From an uncultured Collinsella sp. (GTDB taxonomy: Bacteria; Actinomycetota; Coriobacteriia; Coriobacteriales; Coriobacteriaceae): a stretch of DNA of 64,000 nt. The translations under genes and the position numbers were made by a program. Shown in pieces: positions 54,375 to 62,703 of this stretch (the stretch's first letter is position 1; every line of letters begins with the position of its first letter). Where the stretch lies: contig CABUZK010000003.1 of NCBI GenBank assembly GCA_902496115.1, forward strand, positions 47,787 through 111,786, read 5' to 3'. The notes under the pieces are model-generated. The model did not search any database, was not told the DNA's origin, and saw nothing but the letters and a program-made list of their open reading frames with translations.

Positions 54375-54454
54375 AGCAGCATCTATGCCACCGCGAACGG
54401 CTCGGCTCAGCGCCCGCCACTCGCAAACGAACTTTAAACGCACGAGGGTTGGCC

Positions 54455-56308
54455 ATGCCGCTTTTCTCGCAACATACCGCCCGGTTCTCGCCGGACGTTC
54501 CTTTGGAGGGCACCAGCTCTCGCGAGCTGCTCAAGCGGTACCAGCCGCTCGAGACACTTGCGACCGGCGGTTTTGGCTCCATCGAGATCTGCCGCGACAC
54601 GCATCTGCGCCGCCGCGTCGCCATTAAGCGCATCCCCCTTATCAACGGTGCCGGCATGCCCGCCAGCGACATCATGGATGTCCTGCGCGAGGCGCACACT
54701 GCCGCTATGCTTCAACATCCCAACATCGTGCAGGTCATCGACTTTACGCACGACACAGCCTATGCCTACCTGGTTATGGAATATGTCGATGGCATGTCGC
54801 TGGCCGAGTTTTTGCACCGCGTGGACGGCCACTCACTTACCTTTGACGAGGCCGCGGCCATTGCCGATGCCCTGGGCCAGGCGCTCACCTTCGCCCATAG
54901 TAATGGCGTACTCCACCTGGACATTAAGCCCGCCAACGTGCTCATCGACCACTCGGGCAATGTAAAGCTCACCGACTTTGGCATGGCGCGACTGTCGTCC
55001 GCCGGTGGCTTTGGCGGCTCGCGCGGCGGCACCATCGGCTACATGCCGCCCGAGCAGCTCGATATCGAGACCGGCACGGTCGACGAACGCGCTGATGTCT
55101 TTGCCCTTGCCTGCGTTATCTATGAGGGCTTGTGCGGCAGCGCACCCTTTATGGCGGCCACGCCCGCCGACTCGCTCGACCGCATCATCGGCGGCGCCAC
55201 CTATCCCAGCGAGCTGATACCACACTTTCCCCCGGGAGCCGAGGCCGCGCTCATGAGCGCGATCTCCCCCATGCCGCAGGACCGCCCCAACAGCATCGAG
55301 GCATTTTGCGACCAGCTCCTTGCCGGTCTGGGCAGCGTGCGCGAAGGCCGTCGCAGCCTGGAGCAAATGGTTGGCGAGCTTTCGGATGACGAGCAGGAGC
55401 TCGACGATATCGAGCCGTCGCACTACGAGGACGACGCCATCGAGGTCGACCCCGCACTCGGCTGGGCGGGCACGCGCTGGAGCCATGCGCGCGACTACAC
55501 CATGCGCACTATCTCGGCGCTAACGTGCGGCACCTTTAGCTTTTTGCTGATGCAAACGGCCGGGGTCGCGGCGCTTCCCGGCCTGGTCATTGCGGCTATC
55601 GCGATCGGAGCGGCGGCTGGCCTGGCCCCCCAGATTGGCTCGGCCATCTCGGCTGTGGGCTTTTTGGTGCTCATGGCCAACGCCACCATGCAGGCGCAGG
55701 GCATCCTGTCAATGCTGCCCGTCGCGGTGATCTTTGCCGCCGCCATGTCCGGTTGGTGGATCGCCTGGGGTCGTACCGAGGCTGCCGCGAGCGCCGCGCT
55801 CACCTGTGCACTCGCGCTTGGCTGTCTGACCGGCAATACCTTCCTGGCAGCTGGGGTCGCCGCCAGCGTCGCGTCATTTTGGCTCGGCCCGGCAAGCGCC
55901 GCCGCGGCAACGGGCATGGGCGCGCTTTTTGCCCGTCTGGCCACGGTCGCGCTTTCAGCCGGAGGCGTGCTGGGGCTCGGTAACGTTGCCGCAGCGCTGG
56001 GAGACCCGCTCCTTTGTGCTGCCTTTGTGCTGGTCGCGGCAACTGCCGCAGCGTCATCCGCGCTGCTCAATGCCCATGCCAAGCGTGCCAATCAGGGCTC
56101 AAACCTTGCCGCAATCGCCGCCATCGCTGTCACCGGCATCGGCTGCGCAGCGGCGTCCTGTCTTGCACACCATATGGAAATTGCCAGCCTTGCAGCCGCG
56201 GTCATCGCCAAGGCGGCGGTTGCGGGAATCCTATCCTCTATAATCGTTGGGATATGCCTATATTTGCTCGGATACCAAAGAACCTATACGGAGAGTGATC
56301 TTTCGTGA
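54455..56308 (+). CDS. Ser/Thr protein kinase with multi-pass C terminus (non-RD)
   Basis: 617 residues. Kinase domain about 28-300: ATGGFGSIEIC glycine loop, VAIKRI Lys, catalytic loop LHLDIKPANVLI (Leu in place of the Arg of HRD) and DFGMAR, APE-like GYMPPEQL. From about 355 the protein has many Ala-rich membrane helices instead of a PASTA ectodomain. GAGGG lies six bases before ATG 54455. Its stop overlaps the FhaA start (GTGA). First gene of the cell-envelope cluster, in the place of pknA. Confidence 0.9.
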   Translation: MPLFSQHTARFSPDVPLEGTSSRELLKRYQPLETLATGGFGSIEICRDTHLRRRVAIKRIPLINGAGMPASDIMDVLREAHTAAMLQHPNIVQVIDFTHDTAYAYLVMEYVDGMSLAEFLHRVDGHSLTFDEAAAIADALGQALTFAHSNGVLHLDIKPANVLIDHSGNVKLTDFGMARLSSAGGFGGSRGGTIGYMPPEQLDIETGTVDERADVFALACVIYEGLCGSAPFMAATPADSLDRIIGGATYPSELIPHFPPGAEAALMSAISPMPQDRPNSIEAFCDQLLAGLGSVREGRRSLEQMVGELSDDEQELDDIEPSHYEDDAIEVDPALGWAGTRWSHARDYTMRTISALTCGTFSFLLMQTAGVAALPGLVIAAIAIGAAAGLAPQIGSAISAVGFLVLMANATMQAQGILSMLPVAVIFAAAMSGWWIAWGRTEAAASAALTCALALGCLTGNTFLAAGVAASVASFWLGPASAAAATGMGALFARLATVALSAGGVLGLGNVAAALGDPLLCAAFVLVAATAAASSALLNAHAKRANQGSNLAAIAAIAVTGIGCAAASCLAHHMEIASLAAAVIAKAAVAGILSSIIVGICLYLLGYQRTYTESDLS

Positions 56309-57318
56309 ACTTCCTGAACATCTTCGAGGACCACGTGGCCGGCATCTTCGGTGCCACCCGTGCCCCGTTCTCCTTTAAGAAGCTTGCCAAGCAGGCCGCT
56401 CGCGACATGGAGGATCAGACTCTGGTGATCAACGGCGTCAACACGGCGCCGGCACTCTATACCATCCTTATCGCCGCCGACGACGATCCCATGCTCGCCC
56501 CGTTCTACCCCGAGCTTTCGCGCGAGGTCCGCGAGTTTGTGAAGGCGCAGGCCGAAAAGCGCCGCTATGTCTTTATCGGCGAGCCCCTCGTGCGCTTTAT
56601 GATCGATCCGCAGCTGCGCGCCGGCAAGTTCTCGGTCTTTGCCGAGAACGTCGATGCCCCCACGCTCGGCCGCCTGTACGAAGAAGAGCGCGCCTATCAA
56701 AACGGCCTGGGCCAGAACAACTCCGCGGCAAGCCGTGCCGCCAGCGCCCCGCGCGCCGGCCAGCAGCAGTTTGCTGCCCCGCAGCAGCAGCGTCCCGCCG
56801 CCATGCCCCAGCAGCAGCCGACGCCTCGCGCCGCCGCTCCCGACCCGCTTGCCGTGGCAGACCCCTTCGCGCCTAGCGTCCCCGACCCCGCCGCCGCACC
56901 CATCCCGGTGCCTCAGACCGTCTCGCGCGACGCGCTTGCCGGCATGGGCGGAGCCGCCGCGACCGGTGCCGCCGTGGGCCTAGGCGCCGCAGCCGGCATC
57001 GCCTCCAACATGGCGAGCACTCGCGCCCCGCAGCGCCCGCTCGCCCAGCTCGTCGACGTCGTGAGCGGCGAGAGCCATAGCATCACCTCCGCACAGGTGA
57101 CCATCGGTCGCGAGCGCTCAGTTTCCGACATTGCCCTGCGCGACCCCAACGTGTCGCGCCGCCACGCCCAGCTCACCTTTACGGGCTCGGATTGGTCGAT
57201 CGAGGACCTCAATTCCACCAACGGCACGCTCGTCAACAACCGCCGCATTACGCGCTGCCCGCTGCGCAACGGCGATCTGCTGACGTTTGGCCTGAGCACC
57301 TTTGAATTTAGGGGATAG
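56305..57318 (+). CDS. fhaA: FhaA-like protein (DUF3662 plus FHA)
   Basis: 337 residues from a GTG start that overlaps the kinase stop codon. N-terminal DUF3662 domain (about 1-115, MNFLNIFEDHVAGIFGATRAPFSFKKLAKQAARDM), a Pro/Gln/Ala-rich linker (about 130-240) and a C-terminal FHA domain (about 250-335, VTIGRERSVSDIALRDPNVSRRHAQL, NSTNGTLVNN). In mycobacteria FhaA binds phosphorylated MviN and regulates peptidoglycan synthesis; the same role is likely. Confidence 0.94.
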   Translation: MNFLNIFEDHVAGIFGATRAPFSFKKLAKQAARDMEDQTLVINGVNTAPALYTILIAADDDPMLAPFYPELSREVREFVKAQAEKRRYVFIGEPLVRFMIDPQLRAGKFSVFAENVDAPTLGRLYEEERAYQNGLGQNNSAASRAASAPRAGQQQFAAPQQQRPAAMPQQQPTPRAAAPDPLAVADPFAPSVPDPAAAPIPVPQTVSRDALAGMGGAAATGAAVGLGAAAGIASNMASTRAPQRPLAQLVDVVSGESHSITSAQVTIGRERSVSDIALRDPNVSRRHAQLTFTGSDWSIEDLNSTNGTLVNNRRITRCPLRNGDLLTFGLSTFEFRG

Positions 57319-57324
57319 TCGCTT

Positions 57325-57741
57325 ATGAACATCGATATCGTCCTTTTTGCAGGCCGCATCGTCCTGGTCGCCCTGCTCTATATCTTCTTGTTCGCCGTCA
57401 TGAAGACCGGCGTGGGACTTGTGCGTGGACAGCGCCGCGACTCGGCTATCTGGACGATCGATGTAGACAAGGGCCCGCGCGGCATCCGCGGCATCCACGT
57501 GGATATGCTCGGCCCCGTCATCGTCGGCCGTTCGCCGTCGTCGGACATCTGCATCAACGAACCGTTTGTCTCGGCCTCGCATGCGCGTTTTTCGCTGCAG
57601 GGTCCGGCACTTATTATCGAGGACCTCAACTCGCTTAACGGCACGCTCGTCAACGGCCGCCAGCTGGTGGAACCCGCAACGCTGCGCGAGGGCGACGAAG
57701 TCCAGATTGGCGACGTGGTCATGAAGGTGAACCGTCGATGA
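57325..57741 (+). CDS. fhaB: FhaB/FipA-like membrane FHA protein
   Basis: 138 residues: one N-terminal membrane helix (about 5-28) and a C-terminal FHA domain (GPVIVGRSPSSDICINEPFVSASHARF, LNSLNGTLVNGRQL). Same size and order as actinobacterial FhaB, which binds the phosphorylated SEDS/PBP machinery. Its stop overlaps the phosphatase start by ATGA. Confidence 0.93.
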   Translation: MNIDIVLFAGRIVLVALLYIFLFAVMKTGVGLVRGQRRDSAIWTIDVDKGPRGIRGIHVDMLGPVIVGRSPSSDICINEPFVSASHARFSLQGPALIIEDLNSLNGTLVNGRQLVEPATLREGDEVQIGDVVMKVNRR

Positions 57742-59684
57742 TCGACGAGGAGAACAAGTCCGCAACCATGCCAGAGACGTCGGCCGCCCCCGCGACCGCG
57801 CCGGCTCATGCCGCCCCGGCGGGCCATGCGCCCGTGGAGCCCGAGGACACTGTGTTCTCCCTGCCTCTTTCGCATGTAACGCAAGAATATCCGACGCTGA
57901 CCGACGACGAGGATACCGAGGACAACGCTGACGGCGGTAACACCCCCATCGGCGTGCACGCCGCTACCGAGCAGCCCGCGGCCCCGCAAGACATGCCCGC
58001 GCCGGCTCACTTTGCCGAACCCGTCGCCACGGCGATTACCGAGAGCTCCGCGGTATTTGCGGCTCCCGAGCCCGCGGCACCAGTGTTTCCCGTAGCGCCG
58101 GCACCCGCCGCAGCACCCGAGTCCGCATCTGCACCGGAACCCGCGGCGGCGCCCTCCCCCGCGGACGCATCGGCGCCCGAAGCCATGCAGTCTGTAACCG
58201 AAGACGTACCCGCAGCAACGACGGAGGATGTCTCCCAATCCCACGGCACGCCCGCGCCCGCGCACTTCGCGACGCCCGAGTCTGCAGCCGTCGCCCCGCA
58301 AGACGACGAGCCTGTCGACCGTACAACCGAAGAGCCCGCCACGCCCAACGTCGACGACCCGAGCAACGATGCCGACACCGTCTCGCCCGGCGATACGGCC
58401 GAGATTGACGTTGCCGCCGTGGAGGCCAAGCTTAAGGACCCCGGCTCGACCATGAGTTTTGAGCCGCTGACCGACGAGCGCATCGAGACTGACTCGACCT
58501 ACGACGCCGGCACGACCACGCAGCTCATGTGGGGCGCCCGCTCCGATGTTGGCTGTGTGCGCCCGCATAACGAAGACTCCTATCTGGTGCAATCGCCGCT
58601 CTTTTGCGTATGCGACGGCATGGGCGGCCACGCCGCCGGTGAGGTAGCCTCCTCCATCGCCGTCGAGACCATTGCCAAGACAGCGCCGCAGGCAGCCGAC
58701 GCCGCACGACTGGCGGCCGCCGTCGAAGCTGCAAACGCCGCGGTCATCGAGGCTGCGCTCAACGGGCTTGGCAAGCCCGGCATGGGCTGCACGGCAACCT
58801 GCGCCTATATCGAAAACGACATGCTCGCCATCGCCCACGTGGGCGACTCGCGCGCCTATCTGCTCCACGAGGGCACGCTCATCCGCGTGACCCGCGACCA
58901 CTCCTATGTGGAGGAGCTCGTGGACGCCGGCGAAATTACGGCAGACGAGGCTCGCGTCCACCCCAACCGCTCGGTCATCACCCGCGCGCTGGGCTCGGAT
59001 CCCGCCATGTATGCCGACCACTTTACCCTGCATATCGAGGAAGGCGACCGCCTGATCCTGTGCTCGGACGGCCTTTCGAGCATGATTCCCGATAGCGATA
59101 TCGAAAACATCGCCACACAGTCCTCGACCGCACAGATTTGCGTCGACAACCTTGTTGACGCGGCACTGGTCGCCGGCGGGCATGACAACGTCACCGTGCT
59201 TGTCGTTGACCTGGTCGACGATGGCGTCATGCGCGAGGCAAAGCGCGTCCGTCGCCGCAACATCACCATTGCCACCGTACTGGGCATCGCTTTTGTGCTG
59301 GCGGCAGCCATCTGGGCCTACGTAGGCATCACCGGCTCGTACTACCTGGGCACCTACAAGGACACCGTCGCGGTCTACCGGGGCATTCCCGGCAAGCCGC
59401 TCGGCCTTAAGCTGCACTGGCTCGACAGCACGACCACCATCAAACTGTCCGACCTGCCCGAAGACACACAAAATCGCCTTAAGGCAGGTATTCAGCAGAC
59501 GAGCATCGACGACGCACAGGACACCATCTCCAAGTACCGCCATCAGATCGACGAGGAGCAGACCCGTCAGGTGATCGACGCGCAAACGATCCGCAATAAC
59601 ACCGACCAGGGTTCGACCTCCGAATCGGATTCCGAGAATACCGCCGAACAGTCCGCCGAGGCCGAAGCCTCCGATAAGAATTAG
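57738..59684 (+). CDS. pstP: PP2C-family Ser/Thr phosphatase with long N-terminal extension
   Basis: 648 residues. The PP2C domain (about 258-500) has HNEDSYLV, CDGMGGHAAGE, GDSRAYLL, CSDGLSSMI and GGHDNVTVLVVD, giving the metal-binding Asp set. A membrane helix follows (about 513-537), then an extracellular region of about 110 residues. Unusually, about 250 residues of Ala/Pro/Glu-rich disordered sequence precede the catalytic domain, with PAPAHFA repeated twice. It would oppose the cluster kinases. The start overlaps the fhaB stop. Confidence 0.93.
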   Translation: MIDEENKSATMPETSAAPATAPAHAAPAGHAPVEPEDTVFSLPLSHVTQEYPTLTDDEDTEDNADGGNTPIGVHAATEQPAAPQDMPAPAHFAEPVATAITESSAVFAAPEPAAPVFPVAPAPAAAPESASAPEPAAAPSPADASAPEAMQSVTEDVPAATTEDVSQSHGTPAPAHFATPESAAVAPQDDEPVDRTTEEPATPNVDDPSNDADTVSPGDTAEIDVAAVEAKLKDPGSTMSFEPLTDERIETDSTYDAGTTTQLMWGARSDVGCVRPHNEDSYLVQSPLFCVCDGMGGHAAGEVASSIAVETIAKTAPQAADAARLAAAVEAANAAVIEAALNGLGKPGMGCTATCAYIENDMLAIAHVGDSRAYLLHEGTLIRVTRDHSYVEELVDAGEITADEARVHPNRSVITRALGSDPAMYADHFTLHIEEGDRLILCSDGLSSMIPDSDIENIATQSSTAQICVDNLVDAALVAGGHDNVTVLVVDLVDDGVMREAKRVRRRNITIATVLGIAFVLAAAIWAYVGITGSYYLGTYKDTVAVYRGIPGKPLGLKLHWLDSTTTIKLSDLPEDTQNRLKAGIQQTSIDDAQDTISKYRHQIDEEQTRQVIDAQTIRNNTDQGSTSESDSENTAEQSAEAEASDKN

Positions 59685-59700
59685 AAAGGGAGTGCCGCTT

Positions 59701-62571
59701 ATGAGTCGCCGTAATACCGAACTGCTCTTACTCATCGCCTCGGCGTTCCCCGTCATCCTGCTGTATGCGATGTACGTGCTCACCGCAGGCGCCGCCATCT
59801 CGTTTGAGACACTTGCCGTTCCGATCGGTCTCTTTGCCGCCTTCGCCGCGGCGCATATCGCCGTGCGCATTCTGGCACCCGGCGCCGACCCGGCCATCCT
59901 GCCCATCGTCTTTGTTCTTTCGGGCATTGGCATCACGTTTGTGACGCGCTTGGCGCCCACGCTCGCCATCTCGCAGCTCGTCATCCTGTTTATCTCGGTG
60001 GCGTTGATGGTAGGTACGCTTGCGCTGGTCAAAAACCTCGACGTAGTCATGCGCTACAAGTACACCTTTGGCATCATCGGCATCATCTTGCTGATGCTGC
60101 CCATCTTTATCGGCACCACGATCTCGGGCTCTAAACTGTGGATTCGCATCGCCGGCTTTACCATTCAGCCCGGCGAGTTCGCCAAGGTCTTTATCGTGCT
60201 GTTCCTAGCCGGTTACCTGGCCGAGAACCGCGAACTGCTCTCTATCTCCAACCGCAAGATCTTGGGTCTTAAGATTCCGCGTCTGCGCCTGCTGCTGCCG
60301 CTGTTCGCAGTCTGGGGTGTATGCCTGCTCGTCGTTGTCTTCGAACGTGACCTGGGCTCGGCCTTGCTGTTCTACACCATCTTCTTGCTGATGCTCTACG
60401 TTGCCACGGGTCGCTTCTCGTATGTCATCATCGGCCTTGTGCTCTTGGCCGTGGGGGCCGTGGGCGCTTACAAGTTCCTGTCGCACGTCCAGGTTCGTTT
60501 CCAGATCTGGGCCGATCCCTTTAAGGATGCACAGGGCCAGGGCTACCAGATTGTCCAGTCCCTCTTCTCGCTGGCCGACGGCGGCCTTGTTGGCGTCGGC
60601 ATTGGCAACGGCATGGCCAACAACATCCCCGTCGTCGAGTCCGACTTTATCTTCTCGGCTATCGGCGAGGAGATGGGCCTTTTGGGCGGTGGCGCCGTTC
60701 TTATCCTGTTTATGCTCTTTGCCGTACGTGGCCTGACCACGGCAGCCCGTGCCAAGTCCGACCTTGCCGCCTTTAGCGCCACTGGTCTTACGGCCGCCAT
60801 CAGCTTCCAGGCATTCTTGATCGTCGGCGGCGTAACCCGCCTAATCCCGCTGACCGGCGTCACCCTACCCTTTATGAGCCAGGGCGGCTCCTCGCTGCTG
60901 GCGAGCTTTATCATCGTCGCGCTGCTGCTGCGCGCCGGCGACGAGGCAACCGGACGCGAAGCCGAACTCACCGGCACCGGCACCATGGCCGCCATCACCG
61001 ATGACCAGGTCGCATCCGCCGCCGCCCCGACCGGTACGCGTTTTGCCAGCGCACCTTCCTACAGCCGCGGCAACCACTCCGCGGGCTCTCGCATGCGCCG
61101 TCGCCTGCTCGACACGCCTGAATCCGGCGTGCTCGGCCGCGTGGCACTTGCCAACCGTCTGACTCGTGCCGTGTTTGCCTTTACGGCGCTGTTCGCCATC
61201 CTTATCGGCAACCTCACCTATGTCCAGGTCATCAAGGCGAAGGACTACCAGGACATGCCGACCAACAACCACACCATCGCCCGCTCCAAGTACATCCAGC
61301 GTGGCTCCATCATCACGTCCGACGGCGTGACGCTAGCCGAGTCGCTGCAGCAGGAGGACGGCACCTACGCCCGTTCCTACCCCAACGGCAACATGGCCGC
61401 GCACGTGGTGGGCTACGTGAGCCAGCAATACGGCACCGCCGGCATCGAGAGCGTCATGAACGACACGCTCACCGGCTCCAAGGATTACTCCAGCTGGAAC
61501 AATGCCATCGCGTCGCTCGCGGGGCAGACCCAGCCGGGTAATACCGCCAAGCTCACCATCGACTCGCGCATCCAGACGGCTGCCGAACAGGCACTCAAGG
61601 GCTTTAAGGGCGCTGTGGTGGTCATGGATCCGCGCACCGGTGCGGTCCTTGCGTGCGCGAGCTCGCCCACCTACGACAACACCAACATCGATGCGCTGCT
61701 CCAGTCGGGCGGCGGCGAGGACGGCTCCATGTACGACCGTGCCATGGACGCGCTCTACACCCCGGGCTCGACCTTTAAGGTCGTCACGCTCTCCGCAGCG
61801 CTCGAGACCGGCACCGCCAGCCTTACCAGTACGTACCAGGCGCCCGGCTCCATGGACATTGGCAACGCGCCGGTCACCAACGATGCCAACGAGAGCTACG
61901 GCACCATCAGCCTGCAGCAGGCCTTCGCCGTGTCGTCCAACGTCGTCTTTGGCCAGGTGGCAAACGAGGTCGGTGCCAGCTCGCTCGTCCAGTTTGCCAA
62001 CGCCTTTGGCTACGGTCAAAAGCTCGGCCAGGATCTGACCACCGCGGCTTCCATCATGGCCGACCCGTCGCTTATGACCGAATGGGAGACCGCTTGGGCA
62101 GGCGCCGGCCAGCCCGTCGGCATGGACCACACGCCTGGCCCGCAGACCACCGTCATGCAGAATTGCGTGATCGCTGCCGCTATCGCCAACAGCGGCGTGG
62201 TCATGGACCCGTTCTTTGTGTCCCAGATACTCGCCCCGGACGGAACCGTGGTTAAGACCACGCAGTCCCGCTCGCTGGGCCAGGCTGTCAGCTCTGCCAC
62301 GGCCGACCAGGTCAAGCAGGCCATGCTCGCCGTCGTCCAGTCCGGTACCGGCACCGATGCCCAGATTCCGGGCGTCAAGGTTGCCGGCAAGACCGGTTCG
62401 GCCGAGATCGGCGGCACCAACGTCAACTCTATGTTTGTTGGCTTTGCACCTTACGATTCACCCACGGTTGCCATCTCGGTGGCCCTGGAGGATTACGACA
62501 AACACGACGTCGAGGCGGCCAAGATTGCCGGCATCGTCCTGACCGCGGCGCTCGCCGCACAGGGAGCGTGA
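59701..62571 (+). CDS. SEDS glycosyltransferase fused to class B penicillin-binding protein
   Basis: 956 residues in one frame. About 1-425 is a FtsW/RodA SEDS polymerase with ten helices (FQIWADPFKDAQGQGYQIVQ, SDFIFSAIGEEMGLLGG, MSQGGSSLLASFI). After a linker comes a PBP membrane anchor (about 487-507) and a transpeptidase domain: STFK (Ser about 690), SSN (about 744) and KTG (about 897). In most actinobacteria these are adjacent genes (rodA and pbpA); here a single chain would polymerise and cross-link glycan. AAAGGGAG is 8 nt before ATG 59701. Confidence 0.96.
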   Translation: MSRRNTELLLLIASAFPVILLYAMYVLTAGAAISFETLAVPIGLFAAFAAAHIAVRILAPGADPAILPIVFVLSGIGITFVTRLAPTLAISQLVILFISVALMVGTLALVKNLDVVMRYKYTFGIIGIILLMLPIFIGTTISGSKLWIRIAGFTIQPGEFAKVFIVLFLAGYLAENRELLSISNRKILGLKIPRLRLLLPLFAVWGVCLLVVVFERDLGSALLFYTIFLLMLYVATGRFSYVIIGLVLLAVGAVGAYKFLSHVQVRFQIWADPFKDAQGQGYQIVQSLFSLADGGLVGVGIGNGMANNIPVVESDFIFSAIGEEMGLLGGGAVLILFMLFAVRGLTTAARAKSDLAAFSATGLTAAISFQAFLIVGGVTRLIPLTGVTLPFMSQGGSSLLASFIIVALLLRAGDEATGREAELTGTGTMAAITDDQVASAAAPTGTRFASAPSYSRGNHSAGSRMRRRLLDTPESGVLGRVALANRLTRAVFAFTALFAILIGNLTYVQVIKAKDYQDMPTNNHTIARSKYIQRGSIITSDGVTLAESLQQEDGTYARSYPNGNMAAHVVGYVSQQYGTAGIESVMNDTLTGSKDYSSWNNAIASLAGQTQPGNTAKLTIDSRIQTAAEQALKGFKGAVVVMDPRTGAVLACASSPTYDNTNIDALLQSGGGEDGSMYDRAMDALYTPGSTFKVVTLSAALETGTASLTSTYQAPGSMDIGNAPVTNDANESYGTISLQQAFAVSSNVVFGQVANEVGASSLVQFANAFGYGQKLGQDLTTAASIMADPSLMTEWETAWAGAGQPVGMDHTPGPQTTVMQNCVIAAAIANSGVVMDPFFVSQILAPDGTVVKTTQSRSLGQAVSSATADQVKQAMLAVVQSGTGTDAQIPGVKVAGKTGSAEIGGTNVNSMFVGFAPYDSPTVAISVALEDYDKHDVEAAKIAGIVLTAALAAQGA

Positions 62572-62703
62572 TGCCCGTGATCAAAGCGGATACTTGGGAC
62601 GCGCCGCGGCCGATGAGCTAGCGGCAACGCGCCACACGGCCCCAGCGGCCATACATTTGGTACTACACACATCGTTGAGCGAATAGTTATGTTAGGAGCA
62701 GGA

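Noticed and set aside
57378..60050. 890-residue minus-strand open frame
   Set aside because: Antisense shadow across fhaB, pstP and the SEDS-PBP gene, with Arg/Gly/Val-rich composition and no motifs.
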